This document shows, piece by piece, positions 23,731 to 35,099 of a DNA stretch of 64,000 nucleotides. The notes below the pieces were generated by a model. The model ran no database searches. It saw nothing but the letters and a program-made list of their open reading frames with translations, and was not told the origin of the DNA. Within the stretch, counting starts at the first letter, position 1; each line of letters opens with the position of its first letter. Position numbers and translations under genes: made by a program. Origin of the DNA: Atherix ibis (taxonomy: Eukaryota; Arthropoda; Insecta; Diptera; Athericidae); the NCBI GenBank assembly GCA_958298945.1, contig OY282605.1:41270811-41334810 (forward strand), written 5' to 3'.

Positions 23731-24559
23731 AACAAAACAACAAATTAAAATAAACGACATAAAAATGCCAAAATTTTGTCAATATTTCTTTATCAATCCT
23801 GAACGATTACAAAATTCAAATAAGAAATATGTGCCCATAATTTAAATGAATATCAAATCCATAATTCGTCTTGAAGACGTTGAACAGATGCGCATTTCCA
23901 TGATTTAATGCCTTAACTCTCAATGTAAATATTATTCTAAAAATTCTGTTTTTTTTTTATTTTCGATTATCGTATTATATTTGTTATCTTTTATAAATTT
24001 ATTTATACATTCATATTCCATAAAAATATATTTCGATTAAAACCATAATATATGTTGTTTCTCAACAATTTTTCTATTAATAATAAATAAATCGATTTTT
24101 ATGAATTTTCTATTCATTTAAAGATGAATGAATTTCAAGTTGTAATAATTATTCGGAAAAATAATTTCAATATTTTAGAGATTGTTGGAAAAATTGTAAA
24201 TTGGCTAATATTAAGAAATGAATGATCAACGAGCAAATATGAATTTTAATTTGTAAATTTAACTTTGCATTAAACCGTACAACAGCAAAATGAGTTGTCA
24301 TAATGTAGAATCATTTGTAATTAATGCTTATTAAAATATTTATTTTAAAAAAAAATAATATTTAAAAAAAAGTTATTGTTACACATTTATGTGAATGTTT
24401 GATTTTTTGTTGTTGCTATTTTCCTGTATTAACTTTAATGTCTTAAACCTTACAACAGCCAAATGAGTTGTATAATGCAAAATCATTCGTAATTAATGGT
24501 AAAGGTGGTAGTTGTCCAATTTGTGTTTTGGAAAGTAAAATTCGATTAAATATATTTAA
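23731..24559. other. AT-rich non-coding stretch
   Basis: Contains a short dispersed duplicate: accgtacaacagcaaaatgagttg (24274) and accttacaacagccaaatgagttg (24448). No gene. Confidence 0.45.
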
Positions 24560-25038
24560 AATTTAGATTTAGATGAAATTTTTATTTTGTCATATTGCTT
24601 GGACCTTGCCATTATAGAATAACTATGAGATTTTTCAGCACTCGATTCTTGTTAATGAATTTGTCAAATATTTCAGATTCTAATTCGGTCAATACTTAAA
24701 AGATGTTGGTTTTCAAATGCTCTAAAGTTTGAAGATTATCTGTGTAGACTTGATTTTTTACATAGTCTCACAAGAAAAATTCTAATGCCGTTGATCTTTG
24801 AGGTCAATTGGCACCACTAAAACTCGAAATTACTAGTTCTTGGAGCTTTTTGAGCAATAAAGCAAAAAAAAATGGTGGTTTTTATGGCTTGTGGTGTCAT
24901 TTTGTTGAAACCACATACAAAAAATGTTTGTAAAAAAAAAACTCTGATCCAATGACCTCTTCAAAACATTAAATGTCACTTTTCGCAGATATACTGGTTT
25001 TTTTGCCAACGTCACTTGTGGGTTTTAATAGCCACATA

Positions 25039-25896
25039 CGAAATCTGTTTAAAACGTATCGCGAATTTTGAATTTTCGCGGGTTACGTATATTCGATTTT
25101 CGATTTTTTGTGACGTTATGTTGGTAGTCATGTCTCTCATTTATGCCGACAAATTCGGCCATTTTGAATTTTTGACAGATGCTTTGCTTGCACGTGTTTT
25201 GGCTTGTCTACGATTTTTGCTCAATTTCGACCAAAAACAGCATCCCATTAACATTGATAAGGAGCTGTTGGACTCTGTCCGCGACGACCCAATTTTGCAC
25301 CAGAGGGTCATAACTGGTGACGAATCGTGGGTTTATGGTTATGACGTGGAAACCAAAGCTCAATCATCCCAATGGAAGCTGCCGCACGAGCCAAGACCGA
25401 AAAAAACGCGCCAAGTTCGGTTTTGCTTACAGTTTTCTTCGTTTGCATCATGAGTTCTTGCCACAGGGTAGAACGGTCAATAAGGAATATTACCTGCAAG
25501 TTATGCGCAAGCTGCGCGAAGCAATCCGCCAGAAACGCCCGGATTTGTTAAAGAACAAAAATTGACTTTTGCCATTTTTGGCCAAAAACAATACACTAGT
25601 AATGCCGCAGCCACCGTATTCCCCAAATCTGGCCCCCTGTGACTTTTTCTTGTCCCCGAAACTAAAGAGCCCCATGAAAGGGCAACGCTACGCTACGATT
25701 GAGGAGATAAAGCCGGCATCGAAGGCGGAGCTGAAGAAGATCACAAAACATGATTTTTTGAAGTGCTTCGAGGATTGGAAAAAAACGTTGGCACAAGTGC
25801 ATAATATCTAGTGGGGATTACTTTGAAGGGGACAAAATAGATATTCATGAATAAATGAATAATTTTTGAAAAAAAACACTTTTTGAACAGACCTCG
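25039..25896 (+). mobile_element. family M mariner, internally deleted (858 bp)
   Basis: The left end is diverged (cgaaatctgtttaaaacgta), the right end canonical (actttttgaacagacctcg); TA lies at 25037-25038 and 25897-25898. The 5' HTH-coding part is deleted, with the catalytic region joined to ctcaatttcgacc. Confidence 0.88.
25224..25854 (+). pseudogene. family M mariner transposase, catalytic-domain fragment
   Basis: Encodes LLDSVRDDPILHQRVITGDE (first catalytic Asp intact in ITGDESWVYGYD) and QSSQWKLPHEPRPKKTRQVR; then a deletion near 25420-25450 removes the VLLTVFFDCRG segment. HHEFLPQGRTVNKEYY and AIRQKRPDL follow. LLPFLAKNNTL replaces the HHDNAPAH segment, so the second catalytic Asp is lost. 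Third motif NLAPCDFFL; C-terminus KCFEDWKK; TAA at 25852-25854. Dead. Confidence 0.88.
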
Positions 25897-25974
25897 TATA
25901 TGGCAATTTCGCATATAAATTTTATATGTTAATATATCAATTTAATGGAATAAATACAAATGAGCGGGGATTTG

Positions 25975-26075
25975 ATCTGTTTTTTTTTTTGTAGATTAGA
26001 CTCAGTTAGAGTTTGTTAAATTTTGTAAAATTTAACAAACTCTAACTGAGTCTAATCTACAAAAAAAAAACAGAT
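25975..26075. repeat. near-perfect inverted repeat with a 2-nt loop
   Basis: Positions 25991-26024 pair without mismatch with 26027-26060 (34 bp; loop GT at 26025-26026). The stem extends through an 11-T/10-A tract to atctg/cagat. It is embedded in a decayed family S copy. Confidence 0.95.
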
Positions 26076-26330
26076 TAATTTCGTTAATCAGGCTAATGAT
26101 ACCTTTAGACTAAAATGTGCATACTTATTACGAACTCTACTAGTCATATGTGGGTTTTTTTAACCCCATATGTCGAGATTTTTATGTTCGATGGATGAAC
26201 TATTTTTAATATAAAATGGCAACCATTCAACTAAACAAATGCCTCTTTTCGAGGTATATATACAATATTTGACAGCTGTCAAATGACAGGAATGTAAACT
26301 TTCCAGACGTCGAAATGGATAACATAGTTT

Positions 26331-27034
26331 ATTAAATTGATAAATTTCTTAATTTAAAATAAACACAAAAAAACCGGTACATACTTTTCATACTAATAGT
26401 AAAAAAATTCAATGTAATTGATTTGATAATGAATCTTCAATTTCTTTTACATTTTTTTTGTTGTGTATAAATTATAAACAAAAAAAGCATAATGTAAACG
26501 ACATTTGAAACCTATTACATAATAGATTATCAAAGCTTTCAAGTGCGTCGTCTAATCTAGAAATGTGGTAATGTGGCGTTTATTGTCTACACATACGGAC
26601 ACACATAATAGGGCTGTTGAATAAATAATAATAAAACGAATAATTCCTATTACTCGTATTATCGGTGGGAAATTGAATGAATGAACTTTCGATTTTCTAT
26701 TAAGTCACAGAGGAAGTACAATTTAATACGAATAAGTTAGTATTCTGTACCTGTGCACATCTATCAACCATCTGTATTTACGGAGCATTTGATGTTATTA
26801 GTTGCCATTGTAAACGATCATTATTTATGTACATAATAAGTATGAATATTAGTTGAGGTTTAGTGTTTTAGTAGACAGACTATCACCATATTGCTATGTA
26901 AGTAAACTGCGCGGCGTATTTATGATAATTACAAGCAAGTACAATTGAATATCGGCTAACTCGAAAAAATAATCAATGGAAATTGTTATTTTTTCTTTAA
27001 AATTGAAAAAAAAAATATAACAACTAAAACTTTT
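26331..27034. other. AT-rich non-coding stretch
   Basis: No gene recognised; 26560-26900 is slightly less AT-rich and looks single-copy. Confidence 0.45.
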
Positions 27035-28750
27035 TTTTCAATAGGGTTGAAATTGGCTATGCTAACAGTTCTGTCATTCAGTTTTTGGACATTTTGACAG
27101 TAGAAAGTTTACCATTTGTTATGAAGTCTTCAATTTTGCCCGAAAATCTTATTAAAACAATTTAAATCTATTATAAAATAGAATAGCTTATTTTCATAAC
27201 AACGTTCATCACGTGTCACTGTGTGATACGCTTTATGGGCCGAGACATCAATGGACCGTATTTTTTTCGAAAATGAGGCTGGTGCTAGTTAAGCCCGCTT
27301 CACACGACGCTATTTTTCCTGCTTCTTTTCTTGCTTGCTAACGTGCTAACTGCAGTGCTGGCTGCGATGCTAGAAATTACATCACAGCTTGCTCCGTGCT
27401 ATTTTTCATGCTAGATTTCAGAAATCGAACCACTTCTGTTCTTTTCTGCTATTTTTGCTACTAGTTTTAACAAGAATTAATGAGAAAATATTATCTTGTC
27501 ACGTGGGCAACATGAGCAAATCTTGTCACAGCAAAAAAAATTCCAACTTTCAAGAAAGCATCGTGTGAAGCCAGTATGTAAAAGGGCTTGATTGGACAAC
27601 TGCTCTGCCAACTTGTCAAATTGTATCGTGTGTGGGGTAGTTGTCCAACCATTTTGATGGTTGGTTTGTTGGTTCGAAGAAAATCAAAAAATTTTGATTT
27701 TTATGGGCGGTGTCATTGGTTGGTAGCTCAAGTTGTACTGTGTATGGGCAAGTTGTACATACCTTAGTCAAAAAACATATGTTTTTCGGTTTTTGTGTCA
27801 AACACATCGCAATGTGTTGAATGTTAATATTTAAATTCTGATTTCGCATGCGGCAAGTAAACAATTGTTATTCGAATTTACGTACTCTATTTTAAATAAA
27901 AACAAATTGCTGTTTTTAATAATGATGTTTGGATAGAATTTTTTGAGTTGTCGAAAGTCAAAAGCAGTTTTTAATAGAAATAAGAATAAAAAAGAAACAA
28001 GACTCTATGGATAAATTGTTTGAAATATATAAAAAAAATAGATAGTGCCGCGACTGGTAATACATTAAAAAATAAAATAATTAATTTAAGGACATGTTAT
28101 CGACAAGAACTAAAAAAATTAGCCAAAAGTGAAAAATTTTGACGTTTTCGACGAACACAGCTAAAAATCTTTGAATTGTTTGAAAGAAGTTGAAACGTGT
28201 GTGGCGTAGTTGTCCAATCAAGTTGGACTGTGTATGGGCCCCTTAATTAAAAGTATCACCAAATCGAGCGCCACAGCCAGGCAACGAAGAAATCTAGCAC
28301 GAAAAGAAGTGGGAAAAATAGCCTCATGTGCAAACGGCGTTACAGTCAATGAAGTGCGCTACAGACACATGATTCCTAATTTCGTATGACTTATTTTGAA
28401 CGACCATGACAAACAGTCGATTTATTTAAAACCAAATTCAATGGATCTCTAATTTAGCGAAGAGGTGATGTCAATTTACCACCAAGATCATGTGATTTGA
28501 CGCCGTTGGACTTCTTCTTGTGGTGGGCTATGTGAAAAAGAAGCTTTATGAGTCTAGTCCACAAACATTTCATGGGATCAAAACTAATATCAACCGCGTT
28601 ATTCCTCAAGAAATGTAATCGAAATTTTTTTCGAAAGTAACGTTTAAAAATGGTAAATTCTCTACAACATATTTCGATTAAGAATGACAGAATTTCCATA
28701 CAAAATGTGTGATCCATTGAAAATTTAAAAAAAAAAAAACTAACCCTGTA
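27035..28750 (+). mobile_element. family S transposon copy split by nested insertions
   Basis: Left piece (about 27040-27294): a possible end caatagggttgaaatt, then decayed coding sequence matching VTVWCALWA and YFFENEAGA (27275-27294). Right piece (from about 28336): NGVTVNEVRY, then from 28467 LPPRSCDLTPLDFFLW and C-terminal sequence, with a possible end ctaaccctgtattg at 28740-28755 (inverse of the left end). The 5' transposase region with the first catalytic Asp is missing. About 1 kb of unrelated sequence separates the halves. Confidence 0.65.
27294..28343. mobile_element. nested non-autonomous inverted-repeat elements inside the family S copy
   Basis: Outer element: cccgcttcacacgacgct at 27298 is inverted as agcatcgtgtgaagc near 27556, and a related inverted end (ctatttttccctttctttt-like, read in reverse at about 28295-28343) closes the insertion. 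TTA occurs on both sides (27292 and 28341), as in Harbinger-type target duplications. Inner element: taaaagggcttgattggaca at 27578 is matched in reverse by tgtccaatcaag...cccctta at 28220-28246. Exact boundaries of the two layers are uncertain. Confidence 0.5.
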
Positions 28751-29439
28751 TTGTGAAAAAAGACTTCTTCAGAAAAATTATGAAGAAAATCTCATAATAA
28801 CCAGGTAATCTTATAATGCTCAGCTGAGCATACCCCATCCACTTAGTGAATGACATTCAAATTTATTTTCGAATGAAATTCCGTTCATTCTTAAGTCATT
28901 CAATTTAATTTTCTTCTAATAAACAATTTTTAGACCAATTTTGCGCAGATACTCATAACTGGGGTACCGTAGCCAAATCGCCTCATAAACCGACCACATA
29001 TCTTAAAGACCTTGTATGCAACAACAAAAAAAAAAATACAACATAAAAAACCCCCCCCTTTTCGGAAAAATATAAAAATTTTCAAAATAAAGTAAAAATT
29101 CATTTGCGAAAAGTTTATTTTGTAAACAAAACTGTTTACTATCAAATTTAAAAAAATATGGACCAAAAAAATACTATTCTAATGTCACATAGAGCTTATC
29201 ATTTACATGTTATCAAATTTCAAACAGTCAAAAAAAAAAAAGAGTACGTCAGCTTTTTTTTTATTATTATTTCTTAGTAAAATGCACAGAGTTTTAAATT
29301 AAGTCGAATTAATTTGCAACAAATAATATTGCATAAATAAACAGTCATATTATTATCTTAATAATATTTGCGTGTGTTTTTCATATTTATGCATGTTGGG
29401 AAATAAAAATAAACAAAACAAATAATAAACTTTATCAGT
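28751..29439. other. AT-rich non-coding stretch
   Basis: No gene; 28930-29170 contains poly-A and poly-C runs. Confidence 0.45.
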
Positions 29440-30353
29440 AGTAAAATTTAGTAATAAATTTTTTCCATACACACTCTATGGTACACACAACACCACAAAC
29501 ACAGTCACACCGGTTTAATCGTAAAATTTCAATGCAAGTTCATTTGCATATCATTTTCTTATCATAGCCATTCGACTCGGTTCAGTCTATCTCAGTTGTA
29601 CATTTGCAATGAGGAAAAAAAAAGTATCGTCTATCTCTTCTCACATTTCCTGTATCGTACGTATTTACGTACCATCGTCTATTCAATATTTTCTAAGTGC
29701 ATTATTTCGCGTCGTCTTTCCTTGAACATTCTCTGACTGGCTAAGTACGATCACGTATGTACACATATGTACATTCAGTCTCGTTTGCTGTTTTTTTGTT
29801 GTTGCTTTTTTGCTTTTTTGCTTATTATCTTCAATGCTAGCACAACACTAGCACAATAGCGCAATAGCCAACAGAGCAATGCCGTAAGATTGTTGGGATA
29901 GGTCAGCGGTTTTTTTCTTCAATTTCGATTTGCGTAACCAGTCGTGCACACATTTGGCGACGTCGGTCTCTCTGTCATACGCTCGTTTTGCCCAGCTGCT
30001 TCCTAGCAAACGTAATATTGGCTCTCAGTCGCACTTTTACTCATTCATATTATTGTTTGTATATAGTACAGTTGCTGCCGGTTTGGCTTGTTGATTTAAT
30101 GTATGTATGCGGTGCTACTGGTCGCACGTTATTGAGCGATTACGGAAAGAAAATAATCAATGAAATTGCTTCTTGCTCTCTCTCTCTCTGACTTTTTGTC
30201 TTTTTTCTCTAAAGCAGCTTGCTTTCTTTTTTATTTTTATATTCCTAAAAATTTGTTTAGATTCCAATGTTATCGTTTGCAATTTCTTCATAATATTTTT
30301 GCACATATAGTCGAAAATTTTTATTCGAATTATTGTATTTTAATTTGATTGAT
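29440..30353. other. single-copy island, candidate promoter or enhancer region
   Basis: Lower AT content with several initiator-like TCAGT sites (about 29582, 29597, 29776 and 30024), tacgtatttacgtacc, acgtatgtacacatatgtaca palindromic stretches and CT microsatellites (30176-30190). No coding frame recognised. An alternative promoter or 5' exon of jing is possible but unproven. Confidence 0.3.
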
Positions 30354-30609
30354 GACGGCCCCGGTAGCACAGTCAATAGCGTACTGGGACTACCAGCCAA
30401 AGGGTCGTGGGTTCGAATCCCACTGTAGCAGCATGGTCCTACGCTAATTTACCTCACCGCTTTACTTTCTAAATCTTCTTTCATATCCTTATCCCCTTTA
30501 CCCCTTCCTCTAAGCGCCATATGGCCCAAGCAGCCGCGTGCGTCAATACCAGTCTGACCAGATTTACTCTAGGACAAAATCTGCATTTAAAAAAAAAAAA
30601 AAAAAAAAA
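30354..30609 (+). mobile_element. tRNA-derived SINE, about 256 bp including poly(A)
   Basis: A tRNA-like head (30357-30430) has an A-box (tagcacagtcaa, 30365-30376) and a consensus B-box (ggttcgaatcc, 30410-30420). It is followed by an unrelated body rich in ccttta and a poly(A) tail (30589-30611). The 12-bp sequence aatttgattgat occurs immediately before (30342-30353) and after (30610-30621) as target-site duplication. The perfect duplication indicates a recent insertion mobilised by a LINE. The two internal boxes are the RNA polymerase III promoter. Confidence 0.92.
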
Positions 30610-30621
30610 AATTTGATTGAT

Positions 30622-31748
30622 TTATTTTTTTTGTCACAGAAATTGTTGACAGGAAAATAATTTTCTTAACTAGTAAAAAAAAACACCCTAAATGAATTTT
30701 TTCCTAAAATTAAAACTTTAATCTCTATAACATCTTCAATATTGCTTTGGTCTTGTTTTAAATAATAATATATATATATTTATACATATTATTTGAAGTA
30801 ATAAAGATATAAAAATAAAATCATAAAATTAACTTAAATATTAACTGTCATCAAGTCGTTTTTAACATAACCTATATGAGTTGGCTAATCAAAATGGCTA
30901 AACCACAAGAAAATTGTCAAATTTAAAAAAACAAAACAAAAATTAAGTTAAAAAGAGTAAAATTACCAAGAACAATTAAATGTAACTAAAAACCGAATTT
31001 CAAAAAAGAAAAATTTGACATAAAGGATCAAATAGCAAAAATCTCATTAGACAAAGAAGGCAGGAAAAAATTTGATCTTAAGGGGTAATGTCGGAAGTCA
31101 ATAATTGATTTCGGATTCATTTTATGTGTTAATATAAGAAATTGGAGCGTTTAAAAGTACATTTATCGATATTGAAGCACTAAAACGAATAAAAGAAAAT
31201 TTTTCTATTACTTATTGCTTCGAAAAATTTGGGGGATTTTATTCAATCGATTTCGGCCTTATGCTTGGATATTGACAGGGACATACGGCGCCAGTCCTTT
31301 AAAGTGTAAATAAAGATTTTTTTAAAAATATATCACAGACTTTAATAATTTTTTTTTTATGATTATTTCATATTTGAGCTTTGCCATGTCTCACATAAAT
31401 TCGATTATTCAAGAGGATTCATTTTTGATGTTGGCCATGTTCTATTAACTCTTGTCCCCCCCCTAACAGTTTGGTTTCGGCTAACAGTAAAAAAAAAATT
31501 TAAAAATTTCTTAAATAAAAAAAATTTAGCTATAATAAGACAATAATAGGATAGTTTTTATTGATTTTCTTATTAATATTTTTGCATGTACCCTGATTTA
31601 GTAAAACTGGGAGGTGAGTATCTAGTCCACAGTAGGCTTGAGTTCAAATACAGCTAATGACACAATCGAGGTGCCCTTTAATTGTTACCAAATAGTCTGA
31701 GTTGTCATGGCGCTAATAATTTACATTTCAGTATAAATGTAACAATAC
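30622..31748. other. AT-rich non-coding stretch
   Basis: No gene recognised. Confidence 0.45.
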
Positions 31749-31861
31749 AAAAAAAAATAACCTCAAAATTAATCTTACTTTTTATATTTTTTTTCAAAAA
31801 TAAATAATATTTGAAAAAAAAATATAAAAAGTAAGATTAATTTTGAGGTTTATTTTTTTTG
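31749..31861. repeat. inverted repeat with 11-nt loop
   Basis: aacctcaaaattaatcttac (31759 on) to tttatattt pairs exactly with 31820-31850. The stem continues with one-base length differences through A/T tracts to about 31749 and 31861, and closes on caaa/tttg around an AT-only loop. Confidence 0.92.
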
Positions 31862-31889
31862 TTATATATTTTTTTTTTAACATTGCTAT

Positions 31890-32024
31890 GCTGTTTTTGG
31901 TTGAAATTGAGCAAAAATCGAAGACGAGCCAAAACACGTGCAAGCAAAGCAGCTGTCAAAAATTAACTGAACATTCAAAATGGCCGAACTTGTCGGCATA
32001 AGTGAGAGACATGAGTACCAACAT
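31890..32024 (-). mobile_element. family M mariner 5'-region fragment
   Basis: gctgtttttggttgaaattg, gcaaaaatcgaagacgagcc, gcaagcaaagcagctgtcaa, acattcaaaatggccgaact and agagacatgagtaccaacat match the sub-terminal region of the 54395-55261 copy. It stops before the terminal inverted repeat; both outer ends are missing. Confidence 0.85.
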
Positions 32025-33334
32025 GTCAATTATATTAACAATTATTAATATTGTGTTGTTGGTTTCTTTTTCATTTTCCACTCAACAAACCACGTTGTAA
32101 TAATTTTCCAATTATATTGAAATTTAAATATATTATTTTATTTTAATATTAAACCCCAAAAAAAAATATATAAAAAATATTCAATAAGCAAGATACGAGT
32201 AAAGTTAGAAATTTATTGAACAAAATGTCACATAATTTAATGGAATATTTATTTATATACGCATATAAGAAAAGTGTATAAATAAGAACACATATTTAGA
32301 TATACAATATAAAAGTTTGGTTTAAATATAGAATACAAAAGATTAGATAATACATATAACAAATATGCTAATCACATCAAAAGTTGAATAATCGAAAAAT
32401 GTTTCCTGTTTTATGTTACCAACCTCATCAAAAAAAAAACCAAACAAACCAAACAAATCAAAGCAAAAAAAAAAAGGTATATGTACACATACGTACACGT
32501 ACGCATTAATATTAATTAAATGGTCTTCGGCTATGTGTGTATGAGTGTTATTTTCTATTATAACATTTAGTTTTTGATTCATTTTATTATTAAATCTATA
32601 TTCATATACATATTCTCTTTGTTGACTATAATTAGATTTTATGTGTTTCGAATGAAAATGCAAATTTTTTGAAGAGGTTTACAAATTGGGGAGGAAAATT
32701 CACAAAAAATTGTGAATTGATAGTTTTTTCACGAAATCCACCACCATAGATTGGGACAACTTGCCGAATAGTAGTTACCGGTTCCGATTATACGAATGAC
32801 GGCAGCAGCAGCGCACCGAACGGATAATTGGTGGTAAAAAGAGAGTTTTGCAAATGATTATCATCGTATGATCGAGTAAAGAGGAGGACTGAGTGAGTAG
32901 GCGAATGGGAGACTGAATGGTCATGTGTAGGTAGTAATTTGCGTATGAGAGTACGTGTATTATCGTAAAACTAAACACCGGAAGAGATTATTCGATAAAT
33001 CCGATTTCGATAAGTTTTGAAGGAAATTTAAAAAAAATAATACAACTATTATGTAAGAGTAGCGATTGATAGATGGCGCTAGCTACTACCTACTTCTATC
33101 TGACAGCGTGGAATTGCTTGATTGAAACAGTTTACACTGAAAATTAACTAAATCATTTTCAAAAACTCTGGGGTTCATTAAATATTTAAAAATATTACGA
33201 ATAAAGAAATTTTCTTCTTTTTCTTAAAAAATAAAAATACAATAAGTACAGAGTGTGTTTTATGTTCCAGGTTAACGGTTTTTTTTTAATAATAACTTTT
33301 CAATTAAATGTAATTTAATGGTTTTTAGCATTTG
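32025..33334. other. non-coding stretch with no recognised gene
   Basis: AT-rich to about 32700. 32730-33120 is less AT-rich and single-copy-looking (ccgattatacgaatgacggc, gatagatggcgctagctac). Minus-strand frames here have no family features. Confidence 0.4.
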
Positions 33335-34327
33335 GTATGGAATATGCCCGCTTTTGGTCGCTGCGCAAAAACGAGCTGTTTTAGGTACATTTTTCGTAAC
33401 ATTTTCGCAGACTTCTGGCGTTATTTCAGCAATGTTAGTGTACACCATTTCCTGCTAGTAATCTACCCCCCCCCCTCATACGAAAAAAGCTAGACGGTTA
33501 AAATCAGGGTATCGTAGGGGCCAGTCGATATCACCACTTTTTGTTATTATTCGGTCGGGAGAAATTTCTCTTAAAATTTGCATTGTAGCACGAGCTGTGT
33601 GTGATGTGGCACCGTCTTGTTAGAACCACATGTTCTGTAGGCCTAATTGATCCAGTTCGGGCAGAAGAAAATTTTCCAACATTTTGAGATAGCGGTCATC
33701 AGTAACTGTTACAGCATTGGCTCTAGCATCCTCAAAGAAATATGTCCCAATAATGCCGTTGGCCCAAATGCCTCTAGAAGGGTGTAGTGGTCTTTGGTGT
33801 ATGAGTTGAGGGTTTTCCGTTCCCCAATAGCGACTATTCTGTTTATTAACAAAGCCAGCCAAGTCGAAGTATGCTTCGTCGCTCATAATGATTTTGTGCC
33901 AAAAATGGTGGTCGTCTTATACCGAGCTGTAAAACTGGAGCACTCCAGTCTCGCCACCGTTCATGGCCATTTACCTGCAGCTATTATGTCAATTGAATTT
34001 TATTCGGGTAAAAAATCAATCTTTTTTGAGAATTTTTAACAAAGATGATGGAGATATTCCCAATTTTCGTGCACGGCATCAATGAGAGGTATCCAGACAT
34101 TCAGCAACACTCTGCCTCACTGCATCAATCCTTTTAGGTGTAAGTTAGCTTAATTGTTGCCCACTCTTAGTTTTATCTCCCAGTGTATGCATATTTTTAA
34201 AATTATTCATTACACTCTGGATGTCATTTACAATTGAACAATTAATCAAATAAAATGTTTTAATAATTTCAACACATTGTTGCAGTGTTAAATGCTCCAC
34301 AATAAATTGCTATCGACCGCGCTCCAT
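33335..34327 (-). pseudogene. family S-type transposase, diverged and inactivated
   Basis: Reading on the minus strand from ATG at 34327: HLTLQQCVEIIKTFY (N-terminal HTH), LTPKRIDAVRQSVAE, KLGISPSSLLKILKKD, then IIMSDEAYFDLAGFVNKQNS (first catalytic Asp), HPSRGIWANGIIGTYFFEDA, NAVTVTDDRYLKM, LDQLGLQNMWFQDGA-type sequence with an in-frame stop before the Q, HTARATMQILREISPD, and a decayed third motif (WPLRYPDFN...FFV). C-terminal similarity reaches about 33340. Several stops and frame breaks are present. It is clearly a different, more diverged copy than 5963-6965. No convincing terminal inverted repeats found. Confidence 0.78.
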
Positions 34328-34822
34328 TATTAAATAAATTCATTCGTATTTATTTTATATATGATAAATTTTATTTAATTTATAACTTTAAGATTTATTA
34401 TTTATAATTTAAAGCTATTTTGATTGATACAAAATAAAGGTTACCTAATGAAAATTAAAAAAAAAATTAGCAAAAACTAGTATAAAGTAGTGTATAGCAA
34501 AAAATTAATTATATAAACTGACAATGCCAGTGGAACATGAATTATTAATGTTGAAATTAATAAATAAATGAATGTGAAAACGGCATTCAGAATAAAAAGT
34601 AAATAAAATAAGAATAGCAGCGATCAACTAGAGAATTCACTCATAAAAACTGCATCAACCTTTTGCACGTTCAAAAATATATTTGAAAATGTTGAAATTC
34701 TTTTTTGCTCGCCTAAATTGCACGTGCATTGCAATTACAGAATTTGCAGAAGTTCATTCAAACGAGTACATAATGATTAGACTGCTTGACTGCTTGTGCA
34801 ATACGCAAACGTTGTTTCTTCC
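34328..34822. other. AT-rich non-coding stretch
   Basis: Nothing recognised apart from gcacgttc/ttgcacgtgcattgc short inverted motifs near 34668-34735. Confidence 0.4.
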
Positions 34823-35005
34823 ATGCACGAGCAAAATTCGTACATGCTCACGCATATATTAGACGGTAAAATGGTTTAATTCAAATGAGGAGGTCAAAAA
34901 TCATTTGGATCAGTTTTTTGCCAGCAAAGAACAAAAATTGTATGAGCGTGGAATCATGCTACTTTTATGCACGAGCAAAATTCGTACATGATCGTGCATA
35001 TATTA
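34823..35005. repeat. pair of hairpin-containing direct repeats, 144 bp apart
   Basis: atgcacgagcaaaattcgta begins at 34823 and again at 34967, each followed by catg.tc..gcatatatta. Within each, atgcacga pairs with tcgtgcat (or tcacgcat). It lies just upstream of a Tc1 transposase remnant, so these could be its sub-terminal repeats. Confidence 0.65.
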
Positions 35006-35099
35006 CACTGTCAGACGAGGGAAAAAGGGGTTAATTTAAGGTTAAGTTTAAAATTTCAAAGAATTTTATCCATAGTAATATATTTAGAACATTTTATTT

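Larger units (their letters stand above)
24560..26330 (-). mobile_element. decayed family S copy interrupted by a family M mariner and a hairpin
   Basis: Left part 24560-25038 (aaactcgaaattactagt, tgtcattttgttgaaaccac, tgtgggttttaatagccaca). The mariner sits at 25039-25896. The right part resumes with tatggcaattt, is broken by the 25975-26075 inverted repeat, and ends at TTTGACAGCTGTCAAA (26268-26283) with gtaaactttcc. Confidence 0.6.

Noticed and set aside
30357..30430. Possible tRNA gene
   Set aside because: A- and B-boxes are present, but the anticodon arm and acceptor stem do not fold properly and a SINE body with poly(A) and target duplications follows.
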